From: Streptomyces tsukubensis
Lineage (GTDB): Bacteria; Actinomycetota; Actinomycetes; Streptomycetales; Streptomycetaceae
Length of the DNA: 64,000 bases
Direction: 5' to 3'
NCBI RefSeq assembly: GCF_003932715.1
Contig: NZ_CP020700.1
Location: 2,006,501-2,070,500, forward strand
The notes under the pieces are model-generated. The model ran no database searches. It was not told the DNA's origin and saw nothing but the letters and a program-made list of their open reading frames with translations. Both the position numbers and the translations under genes were made by a program. Shown here piece after piece: positions 16,892-25,803 of the stretch (positions are counted from its first letter, which is position 1; the number at the start of each line of letters is the position of its first letter).

Positions 16892-17593
16892 ATGGCGAAT
16901 ATCGTCAACTCCCGTACCCGTACGTTCTCGCCCGCCCCGGCGGTGGCCGCGGCCCGGGCCGGCGCCGCCTCCGCGGTACCGGGCCGGGCCGGGGGCCGGC
17001 CGCCCGCCGCCCGCCCGGAGCGTCACCGGCTGCGGGCCGTCGCCCCCGACGAGGTCGTACCGCCCGGTGCCCTGCGGACGCTGACGGATCTGCTGCCGCC
17101 CGGTGCCACCTGGCTGCCCGCACCCCAGCACCAGGTCCCGGCCCTGCCGGGGCGGCCGCCGATGGTGGGCTATCTGGTGCTCGTCCCCGCGGACCAGCTG
17201 CCGTCCGCTCCGGCCCCGGCCGGTGTGCCGGCCGCATCCGCCGCTCCGGTCGCCCGGGCAGCGGCGGCCCCCGCAGCGATGGGCCGCGGCGCCGCGGCGT
17301 CCGGGTACGGGGAGGGGCCGGTGGCGATCGACCCGGCCGAGCGCGTGGCCCGGGTCGGCGGCCGGGCCCTCGACCTGACGTATCTGGAATTCGAGCTGCT
17401 GGCCCATCTGGTGGCCCGGCCGCAGCGGGTGCACACCCGTGACCATCTGGTGTCGACGGTCTGGGGGTACGGGCACGTGGGCGACGGCCGGACGGTCGAC
17501 GTCCATATCGCCCGGCTGCGGCGGAAGCTGGGCGCCGAGCACCGTCACACCATCCAGACGGTACGGCGCGTGGGGTACAAGTACGCGCCCTGA
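16892..17593 (+). CDS. glnRII: Winged-helix regulator without receiver domain, GlnRII candidate
   Basis: The product is 233 aa. The C-terminal 95 residues form an OmpR/PhoB winged helix: L-T-Y-L-E-F-E-L-L-A-H-L, then V-H-T-R-D-H-L-V-S-T-V-W-G-Y and D-V-H-I-A-R-L-R-R-K-L-G, ending V-R-R-V-G-Y-K-Y-A-P. The first 140 residues are Ala/Pro/Arg-rich with no phospho-acceptor receiver, so control must be by another route. S. coelicolor GlnRII is a GlnR-like winged-helix protein encoded close to glnII and reported to bind the same promoters, and position and fold here fit. Assignment is by context and fold only. Many Streptomyces carry similar stand-alone winged helices. Confidence 0.6.
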   Translation: MANIVNSRTRTFSPAPAVAAARAGAASAVPGRAGGRPPAARPERHRLRAVAPDEVVPPGALRTLTDLLPPGATWLPAPQHQVPALPGRPPMVGYLVLVPADQLPSAPAPAGVPAASAAPVARAAAAPAAMGRGAAASGYGEGPVAIDPAERVARVGGRALDLTYLEFELLAHLVARPQRVHTRDHLVSTVWGYGHVGDGRTVDVHIARLRRKLGAEHRHTIQTVRRVGYKYAP

Positions 17594-17612
17594 CAAGGGA
17601 CTCCGGGAGCCG

Positions 17613-17716
17613 GGGCAGGGAACCCGGCCCCCGGTCCCGGGCAGGGAACCCGGGGCCGGGGCCCGGGCAGGGAACCCAGGGCCGGGGCCCGGGCAGGGAA
17701 CCCGGGGCCGGGGCCC
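17613..17716. repeat. Four 26-bp tandem repeats
   Basis: Units starting with GGGCAGGGAACCC begin at 17613, 17639, 17665 and 17691 (exactly 26-bp period), with small differences in the GC-rich remainder. They fill the convergent gap between the winged-helix gene (+, ends 17593) and the PepSY gene (-, ends 17790). There is no coding sign. They probably arose by slippage, and the array may help termination. Confidence 0.85.
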
Positions 17717-17789
17717 GGAGCCGTCATCCGGACCGGGTACGGCCCCGGGGGCTGGAGCCGTACCCGGGCCCCGGGGCCGTACCGCCTGC

Positions 17790-19226
17790 TCAGACCGCGG
17801 TGCGGCGGGCCCGGATCCTCGTCACGGCGGCGAGCGCGAGGTCCACGGCGAGGAACACCAGCAGGCTGATCCCGAGCAGTGGTACGAACCAGCCGATCAC
17901 GACGGTCGCGGCGGCCAGCACCAGCAGGGCGAGCGGCGGAACCTTTCGCCAGGCGCCGCGCGGCACCGGGCGGCCGACCGGGGAGCGCCCCTTGGTGGGC
18001 CGCCGCAGCCACCACATCCGGTAGCCCCAGAAGATCACCAGGATCAGGGCGAGCGCCAGGGCGGCCAGCACCAGCTGGTTGACCAGTCCGAACAGCACAC
18101 CCATATGGGCGTCGATCCCGAACCTGGTCAGCTTCGCGAGCAGCGGGTAGTCGGAGAAGCGGAGTTCGTCCATCACCTTGCCGTCGGCCGGGTTCACGGA
18201 GACGGAGTCCAGGTGGACGGGAAAAGTGGCGTCGGTCTCCTTGATCAGATAGCCGGTGCCTTCGCCGGGCAGGGTGATCGACAGCTGTCCGTCGATCCCG
18301 GCCGCGCGGGCGGACTCCAGGGCCCGGTCGATGCCGACGTCGGTGCCCTGGTGGGCGCCGCCGGTCCCGCCGCCGCCGTGGTTCGCGTGCTCACCGCCGC
18401 CGGAGGAGCCGTCGAGGCTCGCCGAGACGGAGGGGGTCGCGCCGCCCAGCTGGTCCTGGACGGCGCCGATGTTCTCACCGGCGTAGCGGGACCAGGTCAG
18501 TCCGGTCGCGGAGAGGGCGACGAGCCCGACGACGGCCCAGAGTCCGACGGTGCCGTGCCAGGACAGGGTTCGCCGGCGGCCCTTCGCGCCGCGTTCGGGC
18601 ACGATCAGGGCGCGCCGGGAGGCCCGCCTGCGGCCGAGCCACAGCGCGAGTCCGCCGAGGGCGACGACCCAGAGCCAGCTGGCGGCCAGTTCGCTGTAGT
18701 TGCGGCCGAACTCGCCCAGGCGCAGATCGCGGTGGAGCCCGTCCAGCCAGGTCCGCAGGGGAAGGGCGCCAGAGCTGCCGTAGGAGGGCAGCTCGCCGCG
18801 TATCTCGCCGGTGTGGGGATTGACGAAGACCGCGAGTGAGGTGCCCTCGGGGGTGCCGGGGGCGTCCATCAGGACGCGGGTGGTGTCGCGGTCGCCGGTC
18901 GCGGGCCAGACGGCGGTGACGGTGCCGTCCGGACGGACGTTGCGGGCGGCCGCGATCTGATCGGCGAGGGGCATGGGGCCCTCGTAGCGGTCACCGGCGG
19001 GGACGGTCAGCTCCTGCCGGTAGACGATCTTCTCGGCCGGATAGGCGAGCGCGTACAGCAGTCCGCTGACGGCGGCGATCAGCAGCAGGGGGGCGATGAG
19101 CAGCCCGGCGTAGAAGTGGATCCGGAGGACGAGGGGGCGCAGCCTGCTCCAGAGGGAGCCGGTCACCGCCTCCTGTTCGGTCTCGGTTCTGCCGTGGGCA
19201 GGCGTGGCAGGAGTGTCGATTGACAT
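17790..19226 (-). CDS. PepSY-domain transmembrane protein (PiuB-like)
   Basis: The product is 478 aa from ATG 19226. It has four hydrophobic blocks: about 35-60 (F-Y-A-G-L-L-I-A-P-L-L-L-I-A-A-V-S-G), 180-200, 225-250 and 375-405, plus a final pair near 435-470. Two PepSY-like extracellular repeats carry F-V-N-P-H-T-G-E-I-R-G and V-N-P-A-D-G-K-V. The conserved W-L-D-G-L-H-R-D-L and W-H-G-T-V-G-L-W histidines are those that in PiuB/PepSY-TM proteins sit beside or in the membrane. A loop near 290-310 is Gly/His-rich (E-H-A-N-H-G-G-G-G). Such proteins are linked to siderophore or metal (Fe/Cu) handling. The upstream partner gene ends 48 bp before this start, so they probably form an operon. Confidence 0.82.
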   Translation of the reverse strand: MSIDTPATPAHGRTETEQEAVTGSLWSRLRPLVLRIHFYAGLLIAPLLLIAAVSGLLYALAYPAEKIVYRQELTVPAGDRYEGPMPLADQIAAARNVRPDGTVTAVWPATGDRDTTRVLMDAPGTPEGTSLAVFVNPHTGEIRGELPSYGSSGALPLRTWLDGLHRDLRLGEFGRNYSELAASWLWVVALGGLALWLGRRRASRRALIVPERGAKGRRRTLSWHGTVGLWAVVGLVALSATGLTWSRYAGENIGAVQDQLGGATPSVSASLDGSSGGGEHANHGGGGTGGAHQGTDVGIDRALESARAAGIDGQLSITLPGEGTGYLIKETDATFPVHLDSVSVNPADGKVMDELRFSDYPLLAKLTRFGIDAHMGVLFGLVNQLVLAALALALILVIFWGYRMWWLRRPTKGRSPVGRPVPRGAWRKVPPLALLVLAAATVVIGWFVPLLGISLLVFLAVDLALAAVTRIRARRTAV

Positions 19227-19274
19227 GGTGTTCCTGGAGGTGAGTGTGTCGACATGGGGGGATACGGCCCCCGG

Positions 19275-19898
19275 TCAGACGGCGGCTCCAGGGGCCGTGG
19301 CGCGGATACCGGCGAACGGCGGCGGGCCGCGGCGCACCAGGGTGTGGCCGAGCAGGACGGCGGTGCCGGAGCGCGCGGGCCCGGTGGTTCGGGGAAGGGC
19401 CCGGCGGCGCGGGGCGTGGTGGGCGTCCGGGGACGCGAGCAGCAGCCTCAGCGGGGTGAAGGCGAGGGCGGCGACGGCACGCGCCAGCCGGAAGAACGAT
19501 TCTTCACCCCGGGCCAGCCAGAGCCCGCAGACCGCGGCGGCGAGGACATGGGCCAGGAGCATGCCCGGGCCACCGGTCGGCAGCCAGTCGACGGCGGTGG
19601 TACCGGCGGCGGTGCCGGTGCCCCGGTGGTGGCCGCCGGCGTTGCCCTGGGCGCCGGCGTAGAGGAAATGGAGGGCACCCTGGGCCGTGAGCAGACCGGT
19701 ACCGATCGCGAGCGGGCCGCGGCGGCGGGCTGCGGCAAGCCAGCCGGTGGCGGCGGCCACCGCGAAGGCGGGCAGCAGCACGGCGAGAGGGAGGACATGC
19801 CCGGACATCAACATATGCCCCGTCGCCGACAAAGCGGTGCAGACCGCCGCGAAGAGTGCGGCCCGCAGGGCGCGCATCGGCGGCCGGGGTCCTGTCAT
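19275..19898 (-). CDS. Membrane protein of unknown function, partner of PepSY gene
   Basis: The product is 207 aa from ATG 19898. About five hydrophobic segments are visible (A-L-F-A-A-V-C-T-A-L-S-A-T-G; L-P-L-A-V-L-L-P-A-F-A-V-A-A-A-T-G; G-P-L-A-I-G-T-G-L-L-T-A; M-L-L-A-H-V-L-A-A-A-V-C-G-L; A-R-A-V-A-A-L-A-F). An H-M-L-M-S-G-H stretch near the first helix and G-G-H-H-R-G in a loop offer His/Met metal ligands. The C-terminal 45 residues are Arg/Pro-rich. It lies 48 bp before the PepSY gene in the same direction. I infer a joint role in metal or redox handling at the membrane, but no family is certain. Confidence 0.7.
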   Translation of the reverse strand: MTGPRPPMRALRAALFAAVCTALSATGHMLMSGHVLPLAVLLPAFAVAAATGWLAAARRRGPLAIGTGLLTAQGALHFLYAGAQGNAGGHHRGTGTAAGTTAVDWLPTGGPGMLLAHVLAAAVCGLWLARGEESFFRLARAVAALAFTPLRLLLASPDAHHAPRRRALPRTTGPARSGTAVLLGHTLVRRGPPPFAGIRATAPGAAV

Positions 19899-20044
19899 GG
19901 TCCCCACATGCTGCCATCGCAGGTCGGGAAGCGGGAGAGCCCGGTCGGAAATTGCCCCGTGACGGATGAGACGGATGGGGCACGGGATTACTCCGTCGGC
20001 GGAAGTCCTGTTCCCCCGGGAAGGGTTGGGGGCAGGGTCGGTGC

Positions 20045-21055
20045 ATGAGAGTTCTGATACTGGGTGGTACGGAGTTCGCCGGGCGGGCGGTCGTGGCCGC
20101 CGCCCTGGCACGGGGCTGGGACGTCACGGTCTTCAACCGGGGTACGCGCCCGGTGCCCGAGGGGGTCACCGCGCTGACCGGGGACCGGACCCGGCCGTCC
20201 GACCTGGCGGTCCTCGCGGACGGCTCCTGGGACGTGGTGGTCGACACCTGGGCGGCCGCGCCCACGGCCGTACGGGATGCGGCGCGGCTGCTCGCGGACC
20301 GCGCCGGGCGGTATGTGTACGTGTCGAGCTGTTCCGTCTACACCTGGCCCGCGCCGCCGGATTCGGACGAGTCGGCGCCGCTGGTGACCGCTTCGGCGGA
20401 CGGCGAGGACGGGCCGTACGCCGAAGCCAAGCGGGGCGGCGAGCTGGCGGCGGCCGAGGCCTTCGGCACGGACCGTTCGCTGCTGGTACGGGCAGGGCTG
20501 CTGCTGGGGCCCTGGGAGAACATCGGTCGGCTGCCGTGGTGGCTTTCGCGGATCGCCCGGGGCGGGACGGTGCTCGCGCCGGGGCCCGCGGACGCTCCCG
20601 TGCAGTACATCGACGTACGGGATATGGCCGAGTGGATCCTGTCGGCGGCCGCGGCCGGGCTGAGCGGACCGTACAACATGGTCGGGGAGCAGCGCGGGAC
20701 GACGTTCGGGGACGTGCTCGCGGAGTGCGTCCGGGTGGTGTCGGAGAGCGCGCCGCCGAAGGCCGTTTCCCGGGAGCCCGTGGAGCTGCGGTGGACGCCC
20801 GCCGAGCGGATCCTGGCGGCGGGGGTCTCCCCGTGGACGGATCTGCCGATCTGGGTGCCGCCGCAGGCGGCGGATCTGATGGGCGCGCTGTACACGCTGA
20901 ACGTGGGCCGGGCGGAGGCCGCGGGGCTGCGGTGCCGGCCGCTCGCGGAGACGGTGGCGGACACCTGGGAGTGGCTGCGCGGGGTCGGCGGCGAGCTGTC
21001 CGTGGCGGGAGTGGGGATCTCCCCGGAGACGGAGGCGCGGCTGCTGGCGGGGTGA
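20045..21055 (+). CDS. NAD(P)-dependent epimerase/dehydratase-like (extended SDR) protein
   Basis: The product is 336 aa. The N-terminal Rossmann motif M-R-V-L-I-L-G-G-T-E-F-A-G-R replaces the classical GxxGxxG with G-G-T-x-F-x-G, as in the isoflavone-reductase/RNA-binding (CSP41-like) branch of extended SDRs. An S-S-C-S-V-Y stretch and the Y-A-E-A-K motif (Y-x-x-x-K) near residues 96-135 supply the active site. The substrate is unknown. It diverges from the PepSY pair with 146 bp between starts and is followed by a GC-rich 205-bp gap. Confidence 0.83.
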   Translation: MRVLILGGTEFAGRAVVAAALARGWDVTVFNRGTRPVPEGVTALTGDRTRPSDLAVLADGSWDVVVDTWAAAPTAVRDAARLLADRAGRYVYVSSCSVYTWPAPPDSDESAPLVTASADGEDGPYAEAKRGGELAAAEAFGTDRSLLVRAGLLLGPWENIGRLPWWLSRIARGGTVLAPGPADAPVQYIDVRDMAEWILSAAAAGLSGPYNMVGEQRGTTFGDVLAECVRVVSESAPPKAVSREPVELRWTPAERILAAGVSPWTDLPIWVPPQAADLMGALYTLNVGRAEAAGLRCRPLAETVADTWEWLRGVGGELSVAGVGISPETEARLLAG

Positions 21056-21093
21056 GCCGGGGTGAAGCAGGGGGCCGGGTGGCTGCGTGGGTA

Positions 21094-21112
21094 CGCCCCC
21101 GGCCCGGGGGCG
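21094..21112. terminator. Possible terminator hairpin in the 21056-21260 gap
   Basis: CGCCCCC (21094-21100) pairs with GGGGGCG (21106-21112). The rest of this 205-bp convergent gap is G/C-rich inverted and direct short repeats, with no credible gene. Confidence 0.45.
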
Positions 21113-21260
21113 GTTCCCGGTGGTACGGCTCCCCGGCGCCGGGGCGCTTGCCGAGCGCGCCCGGTCCGGTTCGTACCACCGGAGCCGGGGCACGGGCCGC
21201 CGGGTACGGGGCCCGGATCGGCGCCCGGGCCCGGGGTTCGGCACCCGCCCCCGGCCCGCG

Positions 21261-23414
21261 TCAGGCGGAGGTCGCGTGGCGGCGGCGGAGCGGGGCTTCG
21301 GCCTCCGCCGACTCGCCGTGCTCCAGGGCGGGGAGCCTGCGGAGCAGCCTCGGTGTGTGCCAGTTGCGCTCTCCGAGCAGCGCCATCACCGACGGCAGCA
21401 GGATCATCCGTACCACCGTCGCGTCCAGCAGGACGGCCACCGCCAGACCGACGCCCATCTGCTTCATGGACTGCATGGTCAGGGTGCCGAAGACCGCGAA
21501 CACCGCCACCATGATCACCGCGGCGCCGGTGACCGCGCCCGCGGTGCGGCGGATGCCTTCGGCGATCGCCGCGCGGTTGTCCGCGCCCCGGTCACGGGCC
21601 TCGCGGATCCGGGAGACCACGAACACGTGGTAGTCCATCGACAGTCCGAAGAGGACGACGAGGACGAAGAGCGGCAGCCAGCTCTCGATGGCGCCCACGG
21701 ACTCCGTGCCCAGCAGTGAGGCGCCCCAGCCGTGCTGGAAGACCGCGACCATCACCCCGTAGGCCGCCGCGACCGAGAGCAGGTTCAGCAGCACGGATGT
21801 GACGGCGACGACGTAGGACCGGAAGCAGAGGAGCATCACCAGGAAGGTCACGGCCGTGATGAACGCGAAGACCGGGGCGATGCCGTCCTTCAGCTGTGCG
21901 GTGAAGTCGACCGACTCGGCCAGTTCGCCGGTGACATAGGCGCGGGCGCCGCTGCCTTCGAAGGCCTCCGGGACGGTCCGCTCGCGGAGTTCGGTGAGCG
22001 CCTCGCGGGAGCGGCTGTCACTGCCGTCGCCCGGCAGCGGGACTTCGATCTCGGCGACGTTCTCACCGCGGTGGACGGTGACCCGGTCCCGGTCGAAGGC
22101 GGCCAGGGCCTTGCGGACGGGTGCCGCTTCGATGTCGTCGGCCTCGACCACGATCCGGGCCGGGTCGGGTCCGCCGGGGAAGCTGCCGGTGATCTTCTCG
22201 TACGCCACGGTGAGCGCGGAATCGGAGCCGAACTGCTTCTCCATGCCGAGCTGCTCGGTCTTCATGCCGACCGCAGGTGCGGCCAGGGCGAGCATCAGGA
22301 CGGTCCCCACCACGGCGAAGATTCCGGGCCTGGCGAGTACGGGCCGCAGGACGGTACCCGCGAATCCGCCGCCCTCGGGGTCCTTGGTCCGGCGGCGGTG
22401 GAGGAAGGGGAGGCGTCCGGCGTCGACGCGGTCACCGAGCCACGACAGGAGTGCGGGCAGCACGGTCACCGAACCGATCATGGCAACCAGCACCACGATG
22501 ATCGTGGCGAGCGCGAAGCCTTCGAAGAGCATCAGTCCGGACAGGAACATTCCGGCCATGGCGAGCATGACGGTGATACCGGAGACCAGGACGGCCCGGC
22601 CGCTGGTGGCCGCGGCGATCCGCAGGGCGGTGTCGGCGTCCCGGCCCGCGGCCCGCTCGTCCCGCTCGCGCCGCAGGTAGAAGAGGCAGTAGTCGACCCC
22701 GACCGCCAGCCCCATCAGGAACATCACGGAGTAGGTGGTCGGGAAGAGGTGCAGCTGGTGGCTGGCGAGGGCGAGCAGTCCGTAGGCCGCCGCGCAGGCG
22801 GTCAGCGCCAGGGCGACGGGGAGCAGGGCCGCGACGACCGCACCGAAGGCGACCAGCAGAATGCCCAGCGCCAGCGGTACGGCGGTGAACTCCGCCTTGG
22901 TGAAGTCGTCGGCGAGCAGGTCGTTCAGCCATCGGTCGGCGCTGGCCTCGCCGAACTGGTGGACCTCGACCCCTTCCCGGCCCTCCGCCGCCGCCCGGAC
23001 GGCCTTGAGCACCGGTTCGACCCGGTCGTCCGCTTCGTCCGCGGGGCCCTTCATCTCGAAGCGGATCAGGGCCTCCTTGCCATCCGCCGACGGCAGCGGC
23101 GGATCGACCTCCGCGGTTTCGCCGGTCGCCTCGACGGCCCGGATCAGCTCGGTCGCCGTGGCCTTCCAGCCGCCCTGCGAACCGCTGCTGACCAGCACCA
23201 GCTCAACCGCGGGCGGATCCAGCTCCGCTTCCTCCAGGATCTTCAGGGCCCGGGCGGAATCGCCCGCGCCGTTCTCCGCATCACTCATCTCGACCATTCC
23301 GGCCGATCCGCCCGCGACGGTGGCGAGCACGACGAACAACAACCAGCCGAAGATTGCCGTTTTACGGTGGTACGCACTCCATATACCGATGCGTGCGGCG
23401 AGATTGCGCCTCAT
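21261..23414 (-). CDS. MMPL family RND-type transporter
   Basis: The product is 717 aa from ATG 23414 (M-R-R-N-L-A-A-R-I-G). The layout is an N-terminal helix (about 15-40), a large extracellular loop, five helices (about 180-350), a second extracellular loop and a second set of five helices (about 500-690), as in MmpL and actinorhodin-exporter-like (ActII-3) proteins. Signature pieces are G-V-D-Y-C-L-F-Y-L-R-R-E-R near 240 and L-S-M-D-Y-H-V-F-V-V-S-R-I near 590, the proton-relay D-Y pairs. The cargo is likely a lipid or hydrophobic metabolite. It is transcribed away from the adjacent two-component system, which is the natural candidate regulator. Confidence 0.9.
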   Translation of the reverse strand: MRRNLAARIGIWSAYHRKTAIFGWLLFVVLATVAGGSAGMVEMSDAENGAGDSARALKILEEAELDPPAVELVLVSSGSQGGWKATATELIRAVEATGETAEVDPPLPSADGKEALIRFEMKGPADEADDRVEPVLKAVRAAAEGREGVEVHQFGEASADRWLNDLLADDFTKAEFTAVPLALGILLVAFGAVVAALLPVALALTACAAAYGLLALASHQLHLFPTTYSVMFLMGLAVGVDYCLFYLRRERDERAAGRDADTALRIAAATSGRAVLVSGITVMLAMAGMFLSGLMLFEGFALATIIVVLVAMIGSVTVLPALLSWLGDRVDAGRLPFLHRRRTKDPEGGGFAGTVLRPVLARPGIFAVVGTVLMLALAAPAVGMKTEQLGMEKQFGSDSALTVAYEKITGSFPGGPDPARIVVEADDIEAAPVRKALAAFDRDRVTVHRGENVAEIEVPLPGDGSDSRSREALTELRERTVPEAFEGSGARAYVTGELAESVDFTAQLKDGIAPVFAFITAVTFLVMLLCFRSYVVAVTSVLLNLLSVAAAYGVMVAVFQHGWGASLLGTESVGAIESWLPLFVLVVLFGLSMDYHVFVVSRIREARDRGADNRAAIAEGIRRTAGAVTGAAVIMVAVFAVFGTLTMQSMKQMGVGLAVAVLLDATVVRMILLPSVMALLGERNWHTPRLLRRLPALEHGESAEAEAPLRRRHATSA

Positions 23415-23532
23415 GATGGTGCAGGCCCCCAAGGTCGGAACGCGGGTTTCAGGTCGTCTCCGACGTTAGGAAGCGGCGCCCGGTCGTCCCAGCCGTCAGA
23501 GCCCCCTGTGCAGAGCCGTAAGGCGAGGTCCG

Positions 23533-23556
23533 GGGGGTGGTGCCAGCACCACCCCC
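23533..23556. promoter_or_regulatory. Palindrome in the MMPL / two-component divergent gap
   Basis: Perfect 11-bp arms GGGGGTGGTGC (23533-23543) and GCACCACCCCC (23546-23556) with a 2-bp centre, about 115 bp before the kinase start and 120 bp before the MMPL start. A near-perfect dyad placed centrally in a 255-bp divergent region is more likely an operator than a terminator. I infer binding by the adjacent NarL-type response regulator. Confidence 0.5.
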
Positions 23557-23669
23557 ACTCGGGTGCGGGGCCCAGTGACCGGCCGGGCCGCGGCGGCCGA
23601 GACTGGTACGGGGGCGGCGGGTCGCCGCGCACCGGGGACCACAGCCGGGTCGACAGCGAGGAGAGGGCC

Positions 23670-25001
23670 ATGAGTACGACGCCGACGGGCTCGGCAGCGA
23701 GTGCGGCGGAAGCGGGCGGTTCCCCGCGCGCGGCGGGCGGCGGTGCCGTACGCGAACTGCTGGTGGCACCGGTACGCGCCCTGGTCCTGGCGCTCCTCGC
23801 GCTGACCGGCTCCATCGTCCTCTTCGTGGTGGTCGCGGTCTCCCTCGCGCTGATCCCGGTGGGGATCGGGGTGTTCACCACACCGCCCCTGATCCACCTG
23901 GTCCGCGTCTGGTCCGGTCACCGCCGGCTGCTCGCCGCGGACTGGGCCGGGATCCGGATCCCCGCCTCGTACCGCCCCTTCCCCCGCGATCTCCGTTCCG
24001 GTGTCACCGGGCAGGTCGAGCGGTGCAGCCTGCTGCTGAAGGACCCGGCGACCTGGCGGGATCTGCTCTGGCTGCTGGTGGACATGACGGCGGGCGCGCT
24101 GATCGTGCTGCTGGCCGCCGGGCTGGTGCTGCACGGCCTGTTCGGGCTGCTGATCGGCGCGGGGCTGTGGAAGCCGGTGACCGCGCTGGACGATCCGTAC
24201 TGGTACGGATTCGTCCCCGTCGGCGGCTGGGGTACGGCCCTGCTCGCAGCGCTCTTGGGCCTGGTGCTGCTGGCCGCCGGGCTGAAGTTCGGGCCCGGGC
24301 TGGTCCGGGTGCACTTCCAGCTGGTGGGCGCGGTCCTTACACCCGACCGGCAGCAGCAGCTGGAGCAGCGCATCGACCGGCTCACCGAGACCCGGCACGA
24401 CGCGCTGGACTCGTCGGCGGCGGAGCTGCGCCGGATAGAACGGGATCTGCACGACGGGGCGCAGGCCAGGCTGGTGGCGATGGGTATGAATCTGGGCACC
24501 ATCGAGGCGCTGGTGGAGAAGGATCCGGCGAAGGCGAAGGAACTGCTCTCCAAGGCACGGGAATCGTCGGCGGAGGCCCTGACCGAGCTGCGGGACCTGG
24601 TCCGGGGCATCCATCCGCCGGTGCTCGCGGAGCGCGGCCTCGGGGACGCGGTGAAGGCGCTCGCGCTGCGGCTGCCGGTGGCCACGGAGGTCGACGCCGA
24701 ACTCCCGGGCCGGATGGAGGCGCCGGTGGAGTCCGCGGCGTACTTCGCGGTCAGCGAGACTCTCACCAACGCGGTCAAGCACGCGGGCGCCGACCGGATC
24801 TGGGTGGACATCTCCTACGAGTCGGGCTCGCTGCGGATCGCCGTCACCGACGACGGCCGGGGCGGGGCGGTCGTGGGCCGGGGCTCCGGGCTGAGCGGGG
24901 TGGAACGGCGCCTGGGTACATTCGACGGCGTCCTCGCCGTCAGCTCACCCGCCGGCGGTCCCACCATGGTCACCATGGAGATTCCTTGCGCGTTGTCCTA
25001 G
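23670..25001 (+). CDS. NarL-type sensor histidine kinase
   Basis: The product is 443 aa from ATG 23670 after GAGGAGAGG. It has an N-terminal sensor with hydrophobic segments at about 35-70 and 140-215, then the HisKA_3 dimerisation box R-I-E-R-D-L-H-D-G-A-Q-A-R-L with phospho-acceptor His261. The C-terminal HATPase_c domain shows N-A-V-K-H-A-G-A (N box) and D-D-G-R-G-G and G-S-G-L-S-G-V (G boxes). The short extracellular part suggests sensing within or at the membrane. It overlaps the response regulator gene by 16 bp and is divergent from the MMPL transporter. Confidence 0.93.
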   Translation: MSTTPTGSAASAAEAGGSPRAAGGGAVRELLVAPVRALVLALLALTGSIVLFVVVAVSLALIPVGIGVFTTPPLIHLVRVWSGHRRLLAADWAGIRIPASYRPFPRDLRSGVTGQVERCSLLLKDPATWRDLLWLLVDMTAGALIVLLAAGLVLHGLFGLLIGAGLWKPVTALDDPYWYGFVPVGGWGTALLAALLGLVLLAAGLKFGPGLVRVHFQLVGAVLTPDRQQQLEQRIDRLTETRHDALDSSAAELRRIERDLHDGAQARLVAMGMNLGTIEALVEKDPAKAKELLSKARESSAEALTELRDLVRGIHPPVLAERGLGDAVKALALRLPVATEVDAELPGRMEAPVESAAYFAVSETLTNAVKHAGADRIWVDISYESGSLRIAVTDDGRGGAVVGRGSGLSGVERRLGTFDGVLAVSSPAGGPTMVTMEIPCALS

Positions 25002-25645
25002 CCGAAGACCTGTTCCTGCTGCGCGACGGCCTGGTCCGGCTGCTGGAGGCCTACGATTTCGAGATCCTCGCGGCCGTGGAGAGCGGGCCCGAGCTGAGCC
25101 GGGCGCTCGCGGAGCTGGAGCCCGACGTCGCGGTCGTCGACGTCCGGCTGCCGCCGTCCCACACCGACGAGGGCCTGCAGTGCGCGCTGGCCGCCCGCCG
25201 GGCGCGGCCCGGGCTGCCGGTGCTGGTGCTCTCGCAGCATGTGGAGCAGTTGTACGCCCGGGAGTTGCTGGCCGACGGGAACGGCGGCATCGGCTATCTG
25301 CTCAAGGACCGGGTCTTCGACGCGGAGCAGTTCGTCGACGCGGTGCGCCGGGTGGCCGGGGGCGGTACGGCGATGGACCCGCAGGTCATCTCCCAGCTGC
25401 TGACGCGCCGCTCCCAGGACCGGCCGATGGGCGGACTGACACCGCGCGAACTGGAGGTGATGGAGCTGATGGCCCAGGGCCGTTCGAACGCGGCGATCGC
25501 GGCACAGCTCGGGGTGACCGAGCGGGCGGTGGCCAAACACACCTCCAATATCTTCGCCAAACTCGGCCTGCCCGTCTCGGACGACGACAACCGCCGGGTG
25601 CTCGCGGTGCTGGCGTATCTGGACCGGGGGGCGGGGCAGGGATAG
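24986..25645 (+). CDS. NarL/LuxR-type response regulator
   Basis: The product is 219 aa. The only sensible start is TTG 24986 (R-V-V-L-A-E-D), inside the end of the kinase gene, so translation is coupled. The receiver has E7-D8, phospho-acceptor D52 (V-A-V-V-D-V-R-L-P-P) and K103-type lysine in Y-L-L-K-D-R. The LuxR HTH at about 150-210 reads L-T-P-R-E-L-E-V-M-E-L-M-A-Q-G-R-S-N-A-A-I-A, then K-H-T-S-N-I-F-A-K-L. Likely targets are its own operon and the divergent MMPL gene through the palindrome at 23533. Confidence 0.92.
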   Translation: MRVVLAEDLFLLRDGLVRLLEAYDFEILAAVESGPELSRALAELEPDVAVVDVRLPPSHTDEGLQCALAARRARPGLPVLVLSQHVEQLYARELLADGNGGIGYLLKDRVFDAEQFVDAVRRVAGGGTAMDPQVISQLLTRRSQDRPMGGLTPRELEVMELMAQGRSNAAIAAQLGVTERAVAKHTSNIFAKLGLPVSDDDNRRVLAVLAYLDRGAGQG

Positions 25646-25803
25646 CCCCTCCGCCCGGCGCGGGCTCGGGTACGGGGAGGGTGCGGGATGAACACCGCGG
25701 CCTCCCCGTCCGTATGGAACGGCGCGCTTCCCCCTCTGCCGGGGCCGGCAGCAGAAGACCTGCATCCGGCTCTTCCCCGGCGACGAAGCAGCGGAGGAGT
25801 TCC

